Shown: positions 55,816 through 63,774, counted from the first letter of the stretch. The stretch is DNA of 64,000 nt from Shimia isoporae (GCF_004346865.1 NZ_SMGR01000006.1:56729-120728), one strand, 5' to 3'. Made by a program: numbers and translations. The notes: generated by a model from the sequence alone, not told the origin.

Positions 55816-56298
55816 ATGGCGGGCTTTGATCCAAACACTGATATCCGCAAAGACGGTAAAAACTACTGGTTAAAGGTAACCCCGGGTAGACTTGAAACGT
55901 TTCTTACCTACTACATTGAAGGAGGGGATATGGCCGGGAAAAATGTGGGAACCGCGGAGCGCTTTTTAGCGTCGCTGGAATACATTGCAGGCCGCCAATT
56001 AACTAACTCCAAGTTGCTAACAACTTGCGATGTATATGTGATCCAGGGGCCTGGAGCTGTGAAAATTGGGATCGCGGCAGACTGTGAAGATCGGCTTCGC
56101 AGACTTCAGACAGCCTTTCACGACCAGCTTGTTCTTAAAAAGAAGTGGACCTTTAAGGACAGAAAAACCGCGCATTCCATTGAGCAAAATGCGCACGCTG
56201 AGTTCAAGCCACAACGCCAAAACGGTGAGTGGTTTTTGATTAGCGCCGAAGAAGCCATAGAGGCGATTGAGCGTTTGAAAGAAGAGGTTGCTTCCTAG
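55816..56298 (+). CDS. GIY-YIG-like (T5orf172/MUG113) domain protein
   Basis: 160 residues. The C-terminal half matches the T5orf172/MUG113 branch of GIY-YIG nucleases: VYVIQGPGAVKIGIAADCEDRLRRLQ in pieces (YVIQ, VKIGIA, RLRRLQ), then a helix with AHSIEQNAHAEF and the terminal GEWFLIS. The first 65 residues (YWLKVTPGRLETFLTYYIEG) are not recognised. Members occur on phages and mobile elements; nuclease activity here is unproven. The gene is visibly more AT-rich than its neighbours and is surrounded by hairpins, suggesting transfer. Confidence 0.72.
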   Translation: MAGFDPNTDIRKDGKNYWLKVTPGRLETFLTYYIEGGDMAGKNVGTAERFLASLEYIAGRQLTNSKLLTTCDVYVIQGPGAVKIGIAADCEDRLRRLQTAFHDQLVLKKKWTFKDRKTAHSIEQNAHAEFKPQRQNGEWFLISAEEAIEAIERLKEEVAS

Positions 56299-56315
56299 CC
56301 CGTGCCTCGCACGGG
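56299..56315. repeat. Hairpin CCCGTGC-CTC-GCACGGG
   Basis: Perfect 7-bp stem with a 3-nt loop starting at the stop codon of the GIY-YIG-like gene; may act as its terminator or be part of a dispersed palindrome. Confidence 0.6.
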
Positions 56316-56346
56316 CCGCGCCCTTGGGCTCCGCCCGTTCAGGCCT

Positions 56347-56369
56347 GAATTGATCCACTGGATCAATTC
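56347..56369. repeat. Palindrome GAATTGATCC-ACT-GGATCAATTC
   Basis: Perfect 10-bp stem with a 3-nt loop. The compact, precise form suggests a REP-like dispersed palindrome; copy number in the genome is not visible from here. Confidence 0.65.
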
Positions 56370-56529
56370 CAAGACGGCCTTCACTCCCCACGGGAGGGCG
56401 CTTTCGCTTCCTCCCAGGGTCAGGCGCGCCCTCTGTGGTTCTTCCCAAAACCAAGCCAAAAACATTTGTCCGTCTGTAAGCCTGCCGACAAAAACCCTTT
56501 TCCCAACCCATCCCCACATCCCCCACATC

Positions 56530-56538
56530 TTATCCACA
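56530..56538 (+). other. Consensus DnaA box in a gene-poor region
   Basis: TTATCCACA, an exact match, in a C-rich tract (CCCACATC repeats around it). It is single, so probably not an origin. The rest of 56370-57047 has no gene I can support; it contains GC-rich sequence with open frames on both strands that lack ribosome sites. Confidence 0.35.
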
Positions 56539-57047
56539 GGCTTGCCCACCCACCTGCCCACAGCCCTCGACAAAATTCTCTTGCCCGACTCGGCCTTCCT
56601 GACCCAACGTTAAGTCAACGCAAGGGGTCGTGAGACACACGTCAAAAGGCTCCAGGCGGGACGCGAAGGTCTCTTGAGGTCGGAGCGGAGGACGGAAGCG
56701 GCAACGCATCCAGACACCGTGTTGAAGGCATCAGGACGCTGGCCGAAACGTCGCGAAGAGATTGGGCGCGCTCATTGAGCGGACCCCATCAACCCGAGGC
56801 GGGAAGGCAGCGCAAAAAACCAGCGCGTGGACCGGTGGATGGGGCTTGCCCCGCCTGTCGGTAGGGGGGAGCGAATTTTGGGACGAGATCCGGTCAAGGG
56901 GGCAACCTCGCGGTCGGGTGGATGTGACAGGGTTCGTATCCCGCAGCAGAGGCGGATCAGATGGCTCCTCCTTGAGGATCGCCCGGTTTGCCCGAGCAGC
57001 GAATGAAAATGTCTGTTGGGGTTTCCCCGCGGGTGTGGACATTCCAC

Positions 57048-57113
57048 GAAGGCGTCAGGTTTTCGGACTTGGAGGGGCTTCCTCTCTGTTATGTCCGGGC
57101 ACCTGACGCCTTC
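57048..57113. ncRNA. Strong compound stem-loop, possible structured RNA or leader
   Basis: GAAGGCGTCAGGT (57048-57060) pairs perfectly with ACCTGACGCCTTC (57101-57113). Inside, CGGAC (57064-57068) pairs with GTCCG (57093-57097) and GAGG with CCTC. It ends 67 nt before the rhodanese start codon. It could be a leader element, the end of an unannotated RNA, or a terminator without T-tract. Confidence 0.4.
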
Positions 57114-57180
57114 TCTGCATCTGAGTTGCAAAAACCGGAATGTGTTTTAGGCTGGGGTTGTTCAGACACAGGAGAGTTCC

Positions 57181-57573
57181 ATGCCGACGACTGCCGCCGA
57201 CCTTCTTGCCGCTGCACATGCGGTTGTACCCAAAATCTCAACAGCTGATGCTCAGGCCAAGATTGCCGGCGGTGCGCTTCTTCTGGATGTGCGCGATGCG
57301 CCGGAGCTGCAGGCCAACGGTCGTGCCGAGGGCAGCCATCACATCCCGCGGGGCATGCTGGAGTTTCGCGCTGATCCGGCAACGCAGTTCCATGATCCGG
57401 AATTGCGCATGGATCGTCCCGTGATCCTGCATTGCGCCTCAGGAGGGCGGGCTGCGCTGGCAGGTAAACTTCTGAAGGACATGGGCTATCAGGAAGTGCA
57501 CAACCTCGGCGGCTTCAAGGATTGGGTCGAAGGTGGCGGAGCTGTGATCGAGCCGGTTGACCCGGGCATGTGA
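57181..57573 (+). CDS. Rhodanese domain protein
   Basis: 130-residue single rhodanese domain. LLLDVRDAPELQANGRAEGS is the N-terminal signature, and the active loop is HCASGGRAALAG with catalytic Cys85 (CxxGGR). AGGAGA precedes the ATG. Such proteins carry sulfane sulfur as a persulfide; the acceptor is unknown. Confidence 0.92.
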   Translation: MPTTAADLLAAAHAVVPKISTADAQAKIAGGALLLDVRDAPELQANGRAEGSHHIPRGMLEFRADPATQFHDPELRMDRPVILHCASGGRAALAGKLLKDMGYQEVHNLGGFKDWVEGGGAVIEPVDPGM

Positions 57574-57599
57574 TCCCGGTTTGCGCGCTGCACAAAATA

Positions 57600-57631
57600 C
57601 CGACGCGATACCGACGTTTTGCCGACGCGAT
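57600..57631 (+). repeat. Short CCGACG direct repeats
   Basis: CCGACGCGAT occurs at 57600-57609 and 57622-57631 with CCGACG at 57611-57616 between, in the 194-nt gap before the acyl carrier protein gene. Possibly a regulator site; otherwise nothing is seen in this gap. Confidence 0.35.
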
Positions 57632-57767
57632 GCAGCCGGGCGTTTTACCGTAGCACCAGACGCAAGTTCCATCTGGAAACTTTTGCAATAGCGCCCTAGA
57701 GTTATCGCAAGGCTCGGCGTTTTTTGGGGCGCCGGCAAATGCAGACTTTAGCGCCGGAAGGACACCC

Positions 57768-58031
57768 ATGAGCACCGATCGCGAGACCTTGACCAAGGAA
57801 CTGATGGAGATGGTCGCGCAGGAAGGCATGGTTGATATTGCAGATATCACCCCAGACAGGCGGCTCGAAGATCTCGACATTCAATCCGCTGATTTTGTGA
57901 TGATCCTGATGGCGATAGAGGAAAAATGGGGCGCCTACATCTCGGTCGATAACGAACTGACCGACGTAGAAACTGTTCAGGATTTGCTCAACCTCGCGAT
58001 CTCCAAGATCGAAGAGCATCAGGCTGCCTGA
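57768..58031 (+). CDS. Acyl carrier protein
   Basis: 87 residues, acidic, four-helix ACP pattern. The phosphopantetheine serine is Ser40 in EDLDIQSADFVMILMAIEEK; the canonical DSL is QSA here, so the carrier is a divergent type. It is 1 nt before a ketosynthase gene and probably serves that enzyme specifically, separate from the housekeeping AcpP. Confidence 0.88.
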   Translation: MSTDRETLTKELMEMVAQEGMVDIADITPDRRLEDLDIQSADFVMILMAIEEKWGAYISVDNELTDVETVQDLLNLAISKIEEHQAA

Positions 58032-58032
58032 C

Positions 58033-59241
58033 ATGCACCGCGTCGTCGTCACGGGCATGGGCGCTGTGTCCGCCTGCGGGCTGGGAGCAAAGGCGCTCAT
58101 AGAGGCCACGCAATCCGGAAATTCCGGCGTGAAATCAATATCTTTCGAAGATCTCGACGTGCAGCGGGTGAAGACCGCCGGCCGCCTGTCCGAGGCTGAT
58201 CTGGCTACCGTGGAAGATGCAACGGCAAACCGGATGCGTGATCCTGTGGCGAATTATGCGTTGATGGCGGCGCGCGAAGCAGTGGCGCAGGCTGGACTTG
58301 GCGAAGCTGACTTTGGCGACGCTTGTGGCGTGTCCATCGGTTCGGGTTTCGGCGGTGCGCAGACCCTGAACCGCAATTATGTGAAATTTGCCGTCGAAGG
58401 CAGCATGCGGCTTGATCCCATGTCGGTCCCCAAGATCATGAACAACGCCGCGGCAAGCTGGGTTTCTATGGAGTTTGGTGCGACGGGACCGGCGCTGTGT
58501 CTCGCGACGGCCTGCTCGTCGGCAAGCCAATCCATTGGAATGGGTTGGCAAATGGTTGCTTTGGGGCAGGTTGATCGCTGCCTCGCCGGCGGTTCAGAAG
58601 CATGCCTTGAAAGCGGGGTCTTTCGGGTTTGGGAACTTCTTCGCGTCATGACAGCGGACCTTAATCGCCCCTTCAGCAAAGATCGAAATGGAATGATTTT
58701 GGGCGAAGGCGCTGGCGTTCTTGTGCTGGAAAGCCTTGAAAGCGCGCAGGCGCGAGGCGCGGAAATTGTTTGTGAGTTGGTGGGGTATGGCAGCAATTCT
58801 GATGCCGCCGATCTATTGCGACCAGATCCCAAACGTGCGGTGTCGTGTATGCGCCAAGCGTTGAAAGCCGCTAATCTTGAGCCGCAGGACGTTGGTTATG
58901 TCAATGCGCATGGCACCGGTACTGTCGCCAATGACGTGAACGAAGTCGCGGCGTTACGCGAAGTCTTTGGTGAGGACTTGGGCGCCGTGAAAGTGTCTTC
59001 GACGAAACCAATTCATGGGCACGCTTTAGGGGCAGCTGGCGCTTTGGAATTGATCGCTTCGATAGGTGCGCTCCAGGCACAACACGCGCCTCCCACGATC
59101 AATTTTTCCGAGGTCGATCCTAAAATTGGACTTGAGCCCGTAGCGAACCGAAGACAGAAAATCGAGACCTCCGCAGTAATGTCGAACTCGCTTGCGTTTG
59201 GCGGGATCAACGCGACCCTGATCGCAAAAGCCCATGCCTGA
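58033..59241 (+). CDS. Beta-ketoacyl-ACP synthase (KAS I/II type)
   Basis: 402-residue condensing enzyme. Catalytic Cys161 (CLATACSSASQSIG), His293 (NAHGTGTVANDVNE) and Lys325/His330 (KPIHGHALGAAGALE) are all present, the last motif being KPIHGH instead of the usual KSMTGH. N-terminus RVVVTGMGAVSACGLG. With a dedicated ACP upstream and a hot-dog protein overlapping downstream by 8 nt, it suggests a small specialised acyl-chain pathway and not general fatty-acid synthesis. Confidence 0.92.
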   Translation: MHRVVVTGMGAVSACGLGAKALIEATQSGNSGVKSISFEDLDVQRVKTAGRLSEADLATVEDATANRMRDPVANYALMAAREAVAQAGLGEADFGDACGVSIGSGFGGAQTLNRNYVKFAVEGSMRLDPMSVPKIMNNAAASWVSMEFGATGPALCLATACSSASQSIGMGWQMVALGQVDRCLAGGSEACLESGVFRVWELLRVMTADLNRPFSKDRNGMILGEGAGVLVLESLESAQARGAEIVCELVGYGSNSDAADLLRPDPKRAVSCMRQALKAANLEPQDVGYVNAHGTGTVANDVNEVAALREVFGEDLGAVKVSSTKPIHGHALGAAGALELIASIGALQAQHAPPTINFSEVDPKIGLEPVANRRQKIETSAVMSNSLAFGGINATLIAKAHA

Positions 59242-60019
59242 CGTTTCGCTTCAAGAGGCATTTACAGACGTTCCGAAAACTTCTGCCAAGGCGCTTTCCG
59301 AATTTCATAGCTTGGTCGCGGGCGCAATCGGTGTGCGAGCCCGCTCCAATACGGTAACCCAGTCTGCGCTCATGTTGGGCGCGCCAGAATTGGCGTCGGT
59401 ACGGGACAGGATGCAGCCGCCCAGTGGTTTGAGTACCGTTCATGAGACACAACGTTTCTGGCGCGAGTACGATGGCGACATGAATGTCGATAGGCTGTCG
59501 GTGTCTTGCGATTTGGCCACAGCATCCGCACGCTTCCAGTTCGGTTGCTTTCAAGGCGAGGCGTTGACAGGGGAAATCGAAACGCGGCTCAGGTTTGTTG
59601 CACCTCAGCAGGTCGCGGCTCTCAAAGGAGCGGTTTTTGCCCCGCGCATGGTTGGCGAGGCCGCGATTGATACGAAAACACATCGGATTTCTTCCGAATT
59701 GGTTCAGGCCTACGTGCGTCTTGCGCACGACGATAACCCTATCCACACGGACCAAGCCGCCGCCCGCGCTGCCGGACTTTCAAGCACTGTGGTTCCGGGA
59801 ATGTTGTTGTGCGCCCTGGTCGAGGCCGCTTTTTCAAACTACTCCAACCAGTCGCTGGGAGAGCTGAAAACAAGGTTTATGGCTGGGGTGCCAGTCGGAG
59901 AAGCCGTAAGATTGGTTATTGCACCGCGTGGATCATCGAATGCACCGTGGTCAAAGGCCCGCGCATTTTGCGTGACCCGGTCCGGGACGATCGCAGCAAT
60001 TTCGGACCTTAACGCCTAG
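59234..60019 (+). CDS. MaoC-like hot-dog hydratase/dehydratase
   Basis: 261 residues. The C-terminal half holds the MaoC/R-hydratase motif HDDNPIHTDQAAARAAGLSS followed by VVPGMLL, with the catalytic Asp and His. The N-terminal half is a divergent second hot-dog domain. In the FAS-II-like mini-cluster it would dehydrate 3-hydroxyacyl-ACP. A ketoreductase is missing locally. Its stop codon shares CTAG with the convergent DUF3307 gene. Confidence 0.8.
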   Translation: MPDVSLQEAFTDVPKTSAKALSEFHSLVAGAIGVRARSNTVTQSALMLGAPELASVRDRMQPPSGLSTVHETQRFWREYDGDMNVDRLSVSCDLATASARFQFGCFQGEALTGEIETRLRFVAPQQVAALKGAVFAPRMVGEAAIDTKTHRISSELVQAYVRLAHDDNPIHTDQAAARAAGLSSTVVPGMLLCALVEAAFSNYSNQSLGELKTRFMAGVPVGEAVRLVIAPRGSSNAPWSKARAFCVTRSGTIAAISDLNA

Positions 60020-60396
60020 AGGCAGAGCCAGACCCAAACCATCACAAGATAAGTGAGCTGGTGTGCGGCCTGATCTGTTCCCATTGCATACCAATAAAGC
60101 GGCTGGTCGGGCTGCAGATTCCTATTCACGGAATAGCGCGCTTTCAGCCAATCTATGTGGAAGTGGATGACAAACTCCGCGATCACAATTGCGGAAAGCG
60201 CTCCAAGTGGCGTGCCAAAAACTGCGAGCACTCCAATCGAGAATACAGCGTGAATTCCAGCATGCTGGGCACGCCCCATGTGCCAGTATTTCTCGCGGCC
60301 CATGATCATCTTGGCATTTTGCAGAAAGAAGTCTGCAAACAGATGTTTGATTTGCAGCGCTGCGATCAGCAACAAGACCATATTCAGGTCGTCCAT
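60016..60396 (-). CDS. DUF3307 family membrane protein
   Basis: 126 residues from ATG 60396 (MDDLNMVLLLIAALQIKHLF). Three or four hydrophobic helices and the family pattern QIKHLFADFFLQNAKMIMGR, HAGIHAVFS, FHIDWLKARYSVN and DQAAHQLTYL with conserved His and Asp. Function unknown. Convergent with the MaoC-like gene. Confidence 0.85.
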   Translation of the reverse strand: MDDLNMVLLLIAALQIKHLFADFFLQNAKMIMGREKYWHMGRAQHAGIHAVFSIGVLAVFGTPLGALSAIVIAEFVIHFHIDWLKARYSVNRNLQPDQPLYWYAMGTDQAAHQLTYLVMVWVWLCL

Positions 60397-60595
60397 CGAC
60401 GGCGTCCCTTTTTCCCCTCTTGGAGCGAGCCTAACGACAGAAAGCTTGCTGCGCAAATGCCGTCTCGACTTCAATACACAGCGTCGCAAGAAAGCGTTTG
60501 AATTGTCAAAGGCTTCGTTGATAGCATCAGATTGATCGGGCAGGGGAGCAGGCCGGACCTGCTCCTATCTGGGGGACTACGTTATCGAACGCACA

Positions 60596-63500
60596 TTGTT
60601 TTCCTTTATTTGGAAGTACTCGAAGCGCGACCAGATGGTACTTCTGGTTCTGACCGCGTGCCTCTTCCCCTTACAGTTCCTCACCTTGGAGCTGCCCAAG
60701 CGGATCATCAACGATGCGATCGACGCAGGGCAAAGCGTAATTGATGTGTTCAATTACGAAATGGACCAGGAAACATTCCTAGTCGTCTTGAGCGTGGCAT
60801 TTCTATTGTCTGTACTCGCGCATGGCCTGATGAAAATGCGCATCAACACGATGAAGGGCATTCTGTCAGAGCGTATGCTCCGTCGTTTCCGGTACACACT
60901 TATCGGGCGTATCACGCGTTTTCCTCAACCGTACCTGCGGCGCACTTCCCAAGGCGAGCTGGTGTCGATGATCACAGCCGAAGCCGAACCCATGGGGGGC
61001 ATGATGGGCGACGCTGTAAGCCTGCCTGTCATGCAGGCGGGGCAGATGATTACCATTCTCGCATTTCTGTTCATGCAGAACCTTTGGTTTGGACTAGCCG
61101 CGATTGCTCTAATTCCTCTGCAGGCGTGGCTGATCCCAAAATTGCAGCGCCAAATCAACCTGCACAACAAAGACCGGATCAAAGAAGTTCGCCTTCTGGC
61201 TGCCGAAATTGGCGAGACTTCTGCAGGCGCGCCCGAGTTGCGCGTGAATGGCGGGTGGCGTCACAGGATGTCTCTGATCACCCGGCGTCTGGGAACGCTG
61301 TTCCTGATACGCCTGACAATCTACCGCAAGAAGTTCTTTATGAAGTTCTTGAACAACTTCATCACGCAGTTGACGCCGTTCTTCTTTTATCTGGTTGGCG
61401 GGATTCTGGTTATTCGCGGTCAAGTGTCGCTTGGTGCCCTGGTAGCGGCTTTGGCGGCCTACAAGGATCTCTCCTCACCTTGGAAAGAACTGCTCAACTA
61501 TTACAACCGCGTCGCCGACCTCTCTGTTCGCTGGGATTTGATCGTGGATCGCTTCAGCCCGCCGGGCATTGTCGATGAGGAATTGCTTGAAGGCGAGCCG
61601 GACGAGATTCCGAGAATTGCGGGTGAGTTGGTCATGAAAGACGTCTTTGTACGTGATCATGATGGCGACACGGTTCTCGAAGACATATCGGTATCGCTTG
61701 CGAAGGGCGCAGTTGTCGGGGTCAAATCACAGGACGCCGAAGAACGACGTGCGATTGCAGAATTGTTTACCCGCGAAATCACACCCGTAAGCGGCACTAT
61801 TGATCTGGGCGGGCACCATCTGAATGATCTCCACCAGCGGGTGGTCGCGACGCGTGTAGGCTATGCAGACCCGAAGCCATATGTCTTCGAAGGTACTTTT
61901 GGCCAGAACGTCTTGATGCCTCTAAAGCGCCGCCCGATGTCTGAGTTGGCTGATCCACTTGGAGAAGTCGAGGCCAAAAAACGCGCCTATGAATCCGAAC
62001 GGACGGGCAACAGTACCGACAAGATATTCTCTGAGTGGGTCGATCCAGAGTTGGCCGGTATGCGCGACGAAGATGAGGTCCATTCCTTCTGGCTGCAGTT
62101 GATGGAAGCCACCGGCGCAGGCAACGCTTTGTTCCGGCGAGGCTTGGATCAGCCATTTGAAGAAAAGGACCACTCTGACCTTGCGCAAGCTCTCATAGAG
62201 CTAAGGCCACAGATCCGGGCTGCTCTGGTCGAAGCCGGGCTGGACAAGGCCTACTACCGGTTCGATCCAACGCAATACAACCCGGCGCTTCCTGTCGCTG
62301 CGAACCTGTTTTTTGCCACTCCGCGTCGTCCGATGGGAGATGTGGAAGAGGCCGGTCTCGGAGATTTCTTGGATCTCTTGCACGAGTTGGATATTGAAGA
62401 CGGCATTTTGCGCATGTCGCGAGAAGTCATCGAGATGTTGAACCAGACTTTCGGCGTTGACGGCACGGATCACCCGCTCTTCCAGCAGTTGGGACTAAAC
62501 CCTGATGTGTTTACCCGCAAAGTCGGGCTAGTTAGCAAAAGCCGCGAAGTTGGTCTCGCCAATATGGAGCGCGAAGAGCTGGTCCAGATGCTCGAGCTTC
62601 CATTTGAGGTGTCTGCAGAGCGCATTGGTCCGGGCTTCACCGAAGAACTCAAGAACAGCATTATAGAGTTGCGCCAAAACGAGGCCGAAAAACTTGCGGA
62701 ATGGTTGGTGGTGTACTTTGCACCGCTCAATGAACAGACCTTTGCGCCCGGCCTAACGGTTCTGGAGAACGCGATTTACGGAAAGCTGTCTGCAAGCGCC
62801 GGTGCACGCGGCGAGCAAATCAGGGATATTGTCGCGCAGAAGCTCGCTGAGGCAGGGATGAAGCAAGAGGTCGCCGAGTTGATCTATGCTGTTCCCTCAG
62901 GAATTGGTGGGGCAGGGCTTCCGGCTTCATTTGCCGAACCACTCGCAATCAGCCGCGCGGCGATCAAGAAACCGGACGTTCTCATTCTAAACGGATGTCT
63001 GGCGTCGTTCGAAGACGGCCAGCGCAGCCAGGTTGTATTCAACCTGCGCAACCTGCTGCCCGACACCACGGTCCTGTACCTTGAGGACGACTTTGAGGAC
63101 GCCGATGCGTTCGACACCGTATTGGAGTTGGAGCATGGGCGACTTAAGGATGGAGGTACAGGCGCGGTAGCAGAAACCGACAATGCCGCCAGTGCCGACT
63201 TGCGTCGCAAGATGCGCGCTCTGGTTTCAGCCGAGATGTTCGCCAACCTCTCACGCCGGCAACTGCGGCTTCTGGCGTTCGGTGCGCAGTGGCATCGTGC
63301 GGAAAAAGGCGAATACGTTTTCCGCATGGGGGACGATCCCGGAGATGGAGCCTACCTGATCCTCGAAGGGGAAGCGGGCTTGGGTTACGACACGCCGGAG
63401 GGCGAGAGCCATTTGGTTGCTGTTGCGGGGCCGGGAACTTTGGTGGGAGAGCTCGCTCTACTACGCAAAGAAAAACGTGCTTTGGATATGTTCGCAAAAT

Positions 63501-63670
63501 CTGACCTCGAAACACTTCGTCTTGGCGAGAGTGAGTTTATGGCTGTGGTCGAGAACGATGCCTCAACGGCTTTCCGAATCCTGCAAGCTGTTGCCGGCTA
63601 TGTTGGAGCGCCTAAACAGAACGACTCGGATGATGATGCCGAGTCAGAGGCGGCGGAAGAGACCTCCTGA
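60596..63670 (+). CDS. ABC exporter-like protein with degenerate ATPase domain fused to a cNMP-binding domain
   Basis: 1,024 residues from TTG 60596; the true start may be a few codons upstream (the frame is open from 60536 and reads YVIERTLF). Residues 1-320 form an ABC type-1 membrane domain with five to six helices and a coupling-helix region (LRVNGGWRHRMSLITRRLGT). The nucleotide-binding domain starts near 340 but the Walker A site is GVKSQDAEERRAIAELF with no GxGKS/T. Walker B reads DVLILNGCLASFED with Asn-Gly where Asp-Glu belongs, and the H-loop is LYLEDDFEDAD without His. About 290 extra residues separate the Q-loop area from the signature area (VPSGIGGAGLPASFAEPLAI). The C-terminus (about 890-1005) is a cyclic-nucleotide-binding domain whose phosphate cassette GELALLRKEKRALDMFA keeps Glu and Arg. 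ATP hydrolysis is unlikely; a regulated or structural membrane role is inferred. Confidence 0.85.
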   Translation: MFSFIWKYSKRDQMVLLVLTACLFPLQFLTLELPKRIINDAIDAGQSVIDVFNYEMDQETFLVVLSVAFLLSVLAHGLMKMRINTMKGILSERMLRRFRYTLIGRITRFPQPYLRRTSQGELVSMITAEAEPMGGMMGDAVSLPVMQAGQMITILAFLFMQNLWFGLAAIALIPLQAWLIPKLQRQINLHNKDRIKEVRLLAAEIGETSAGAPELRVNGGWRHRMSLITRRLGTLFLIRLTIYRKKFFMKFLNNFITQLTPFFFYLVGGILVIRGQVSLGALVAALAAYKDLSSPWKELLNYYNRVADLSVRWDLIVDRFSPPGIVDEELLEGEPDEIPRIAGELVMKDVFVRDHDGDTVLEDISVSLAKGAVVGVKSQDAEERRAIAELFTREITPVSGTIDLGGHHLNDLHQRVVATRVGYADPKPYVFEGTFGQNVLMPLKRRPMSELADPLGEVEAKKRAYESERTGNSTDKIFSEWVDPELAGMRDEDEVHSFWLQLMEATGAGNALFRRGLDQPFEEKDHSDLAQALIELRPQIRAALVEAGLDKAYYRFDPTQYNPALPVAANLFFATPRRPMGDVEEAGLGDFLDLLHELDIEDGILRMSREVIEMLNQTFGVDGTDHPLFQQLGLNPDVFTRKVGLVSKSREVGLANMEREELVQMLELPFEVSAERIGPGFTEELKNSIIELRQNEAEKLAEWLVVYFAPLNEQTFAPGLTVLENAIYGKLSASAGARGEQIRDIVAQKLAEAGMKQEVAELIYAVPSGIGGAGLPASFAEPLAISRAAIKKPDVLILNGCLASFEDGQRSQVVFNLRNLLPDTTVLYLEDDFEDADAFDTVLELEHGRLKDGGTGAVAETDNAASADLRRKMRALVSAEMFANLSRRQLRLLAFGAQWHRAEKGEYVFRMGDDPGDGAYLILEGEAGLGYDTPEGESHLVAVAGPGTLVGELALLRKEKRALDMFAKSDLETLRLGESEFMAVVENDASTAFRILQAVAGYVGAPKQNDSDDDAESEAAEETS

Positions 63671-63691
63671 CGGAGAAAATTACAAAACTCC

Positions 63692-63724
63692 GGCGACTCG
63701 ATGCTAAAATTGCCTCGAGTCGCC
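63692..63724 (+). terminator. Stem-loop after the ABC-like gene
   Basis: GGCGACTCGA and TCGAGTCGCC, a perfect 10-bp stem with a 13-nt loop, 22 nt after the stop codon. No T-tract follows. Both arms contain a GANTC site. Confidence 0.5.
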
Positions 63725-63774
63725 CCTGACTCCGTCTGAATCGACATGAATCGGTCATTCGACTCGCGTGATTC
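63695..63774. promoter_or_regulatory. Cluster of seven GANTC (CcrM) sites
   Basis: GANTC starts at 63695, 63717, 63728, 63738, 63748, 63761 and 63770. Spacing is mostly 9-13 bp. GANTC is the methylation target of the cell-cycle methyltransferase CcrM in alphaproteobacteria. About one site per 256 bp is expected by chance. Confidence 0.75.

Larger units (their letters stand above)
55596..56614. mobile_element. Candidate inserted element flanked by 9-bp direct repeats
   Basis: AACGTTAAG occurs at 55596-55604 and again at 56606-56614. The segment between contains a 17-bp inverted repeat at its left end, three hairpins with 3-nt loops, and an AT-richer GIY-YIG-like gene. No transposase or terminal inverted repeats are seen, so the element is hypothetical and the repeat could be chance. 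Confidence 0.3.

Noticed and set aside
55816..56298. Restriction or phage-defence system
   Set aside because: A lone GIY-YIG-like domain with no methylase, toxin-antitoxin or other defence partner beside it does not support such a call.
56530..56538. Replication origin
   Set aside because: Only one exact DnaA box is present, with no AT-rich unwinding region and no dnaA, parA or repABC genes nearby. One exact 9-mer in 64 kb can occur by chance.
56762..57106. 114-codon open frame on the plus strand, and 103 codons antisense at 56731-57042
   Set aside because: No ribosome site, high Gly/Arg/Ser or Pro/Arg content, and it runs into a strong stem-loop. More consistent with structured or non-coding GC-rich DNA, though a conserved small protein is not excluded.
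56600..57120. Permuted tmRNA (ssrA), RNase P RNA or SRP RNA
   Set aside because: A T-arm-like GGGTTCGTATCCC occurs, but no tag peptide ending in Ala-Ala-stop, no RNase P core (GAGGAAAGTCC) and no SRP tetraloop region could be found.
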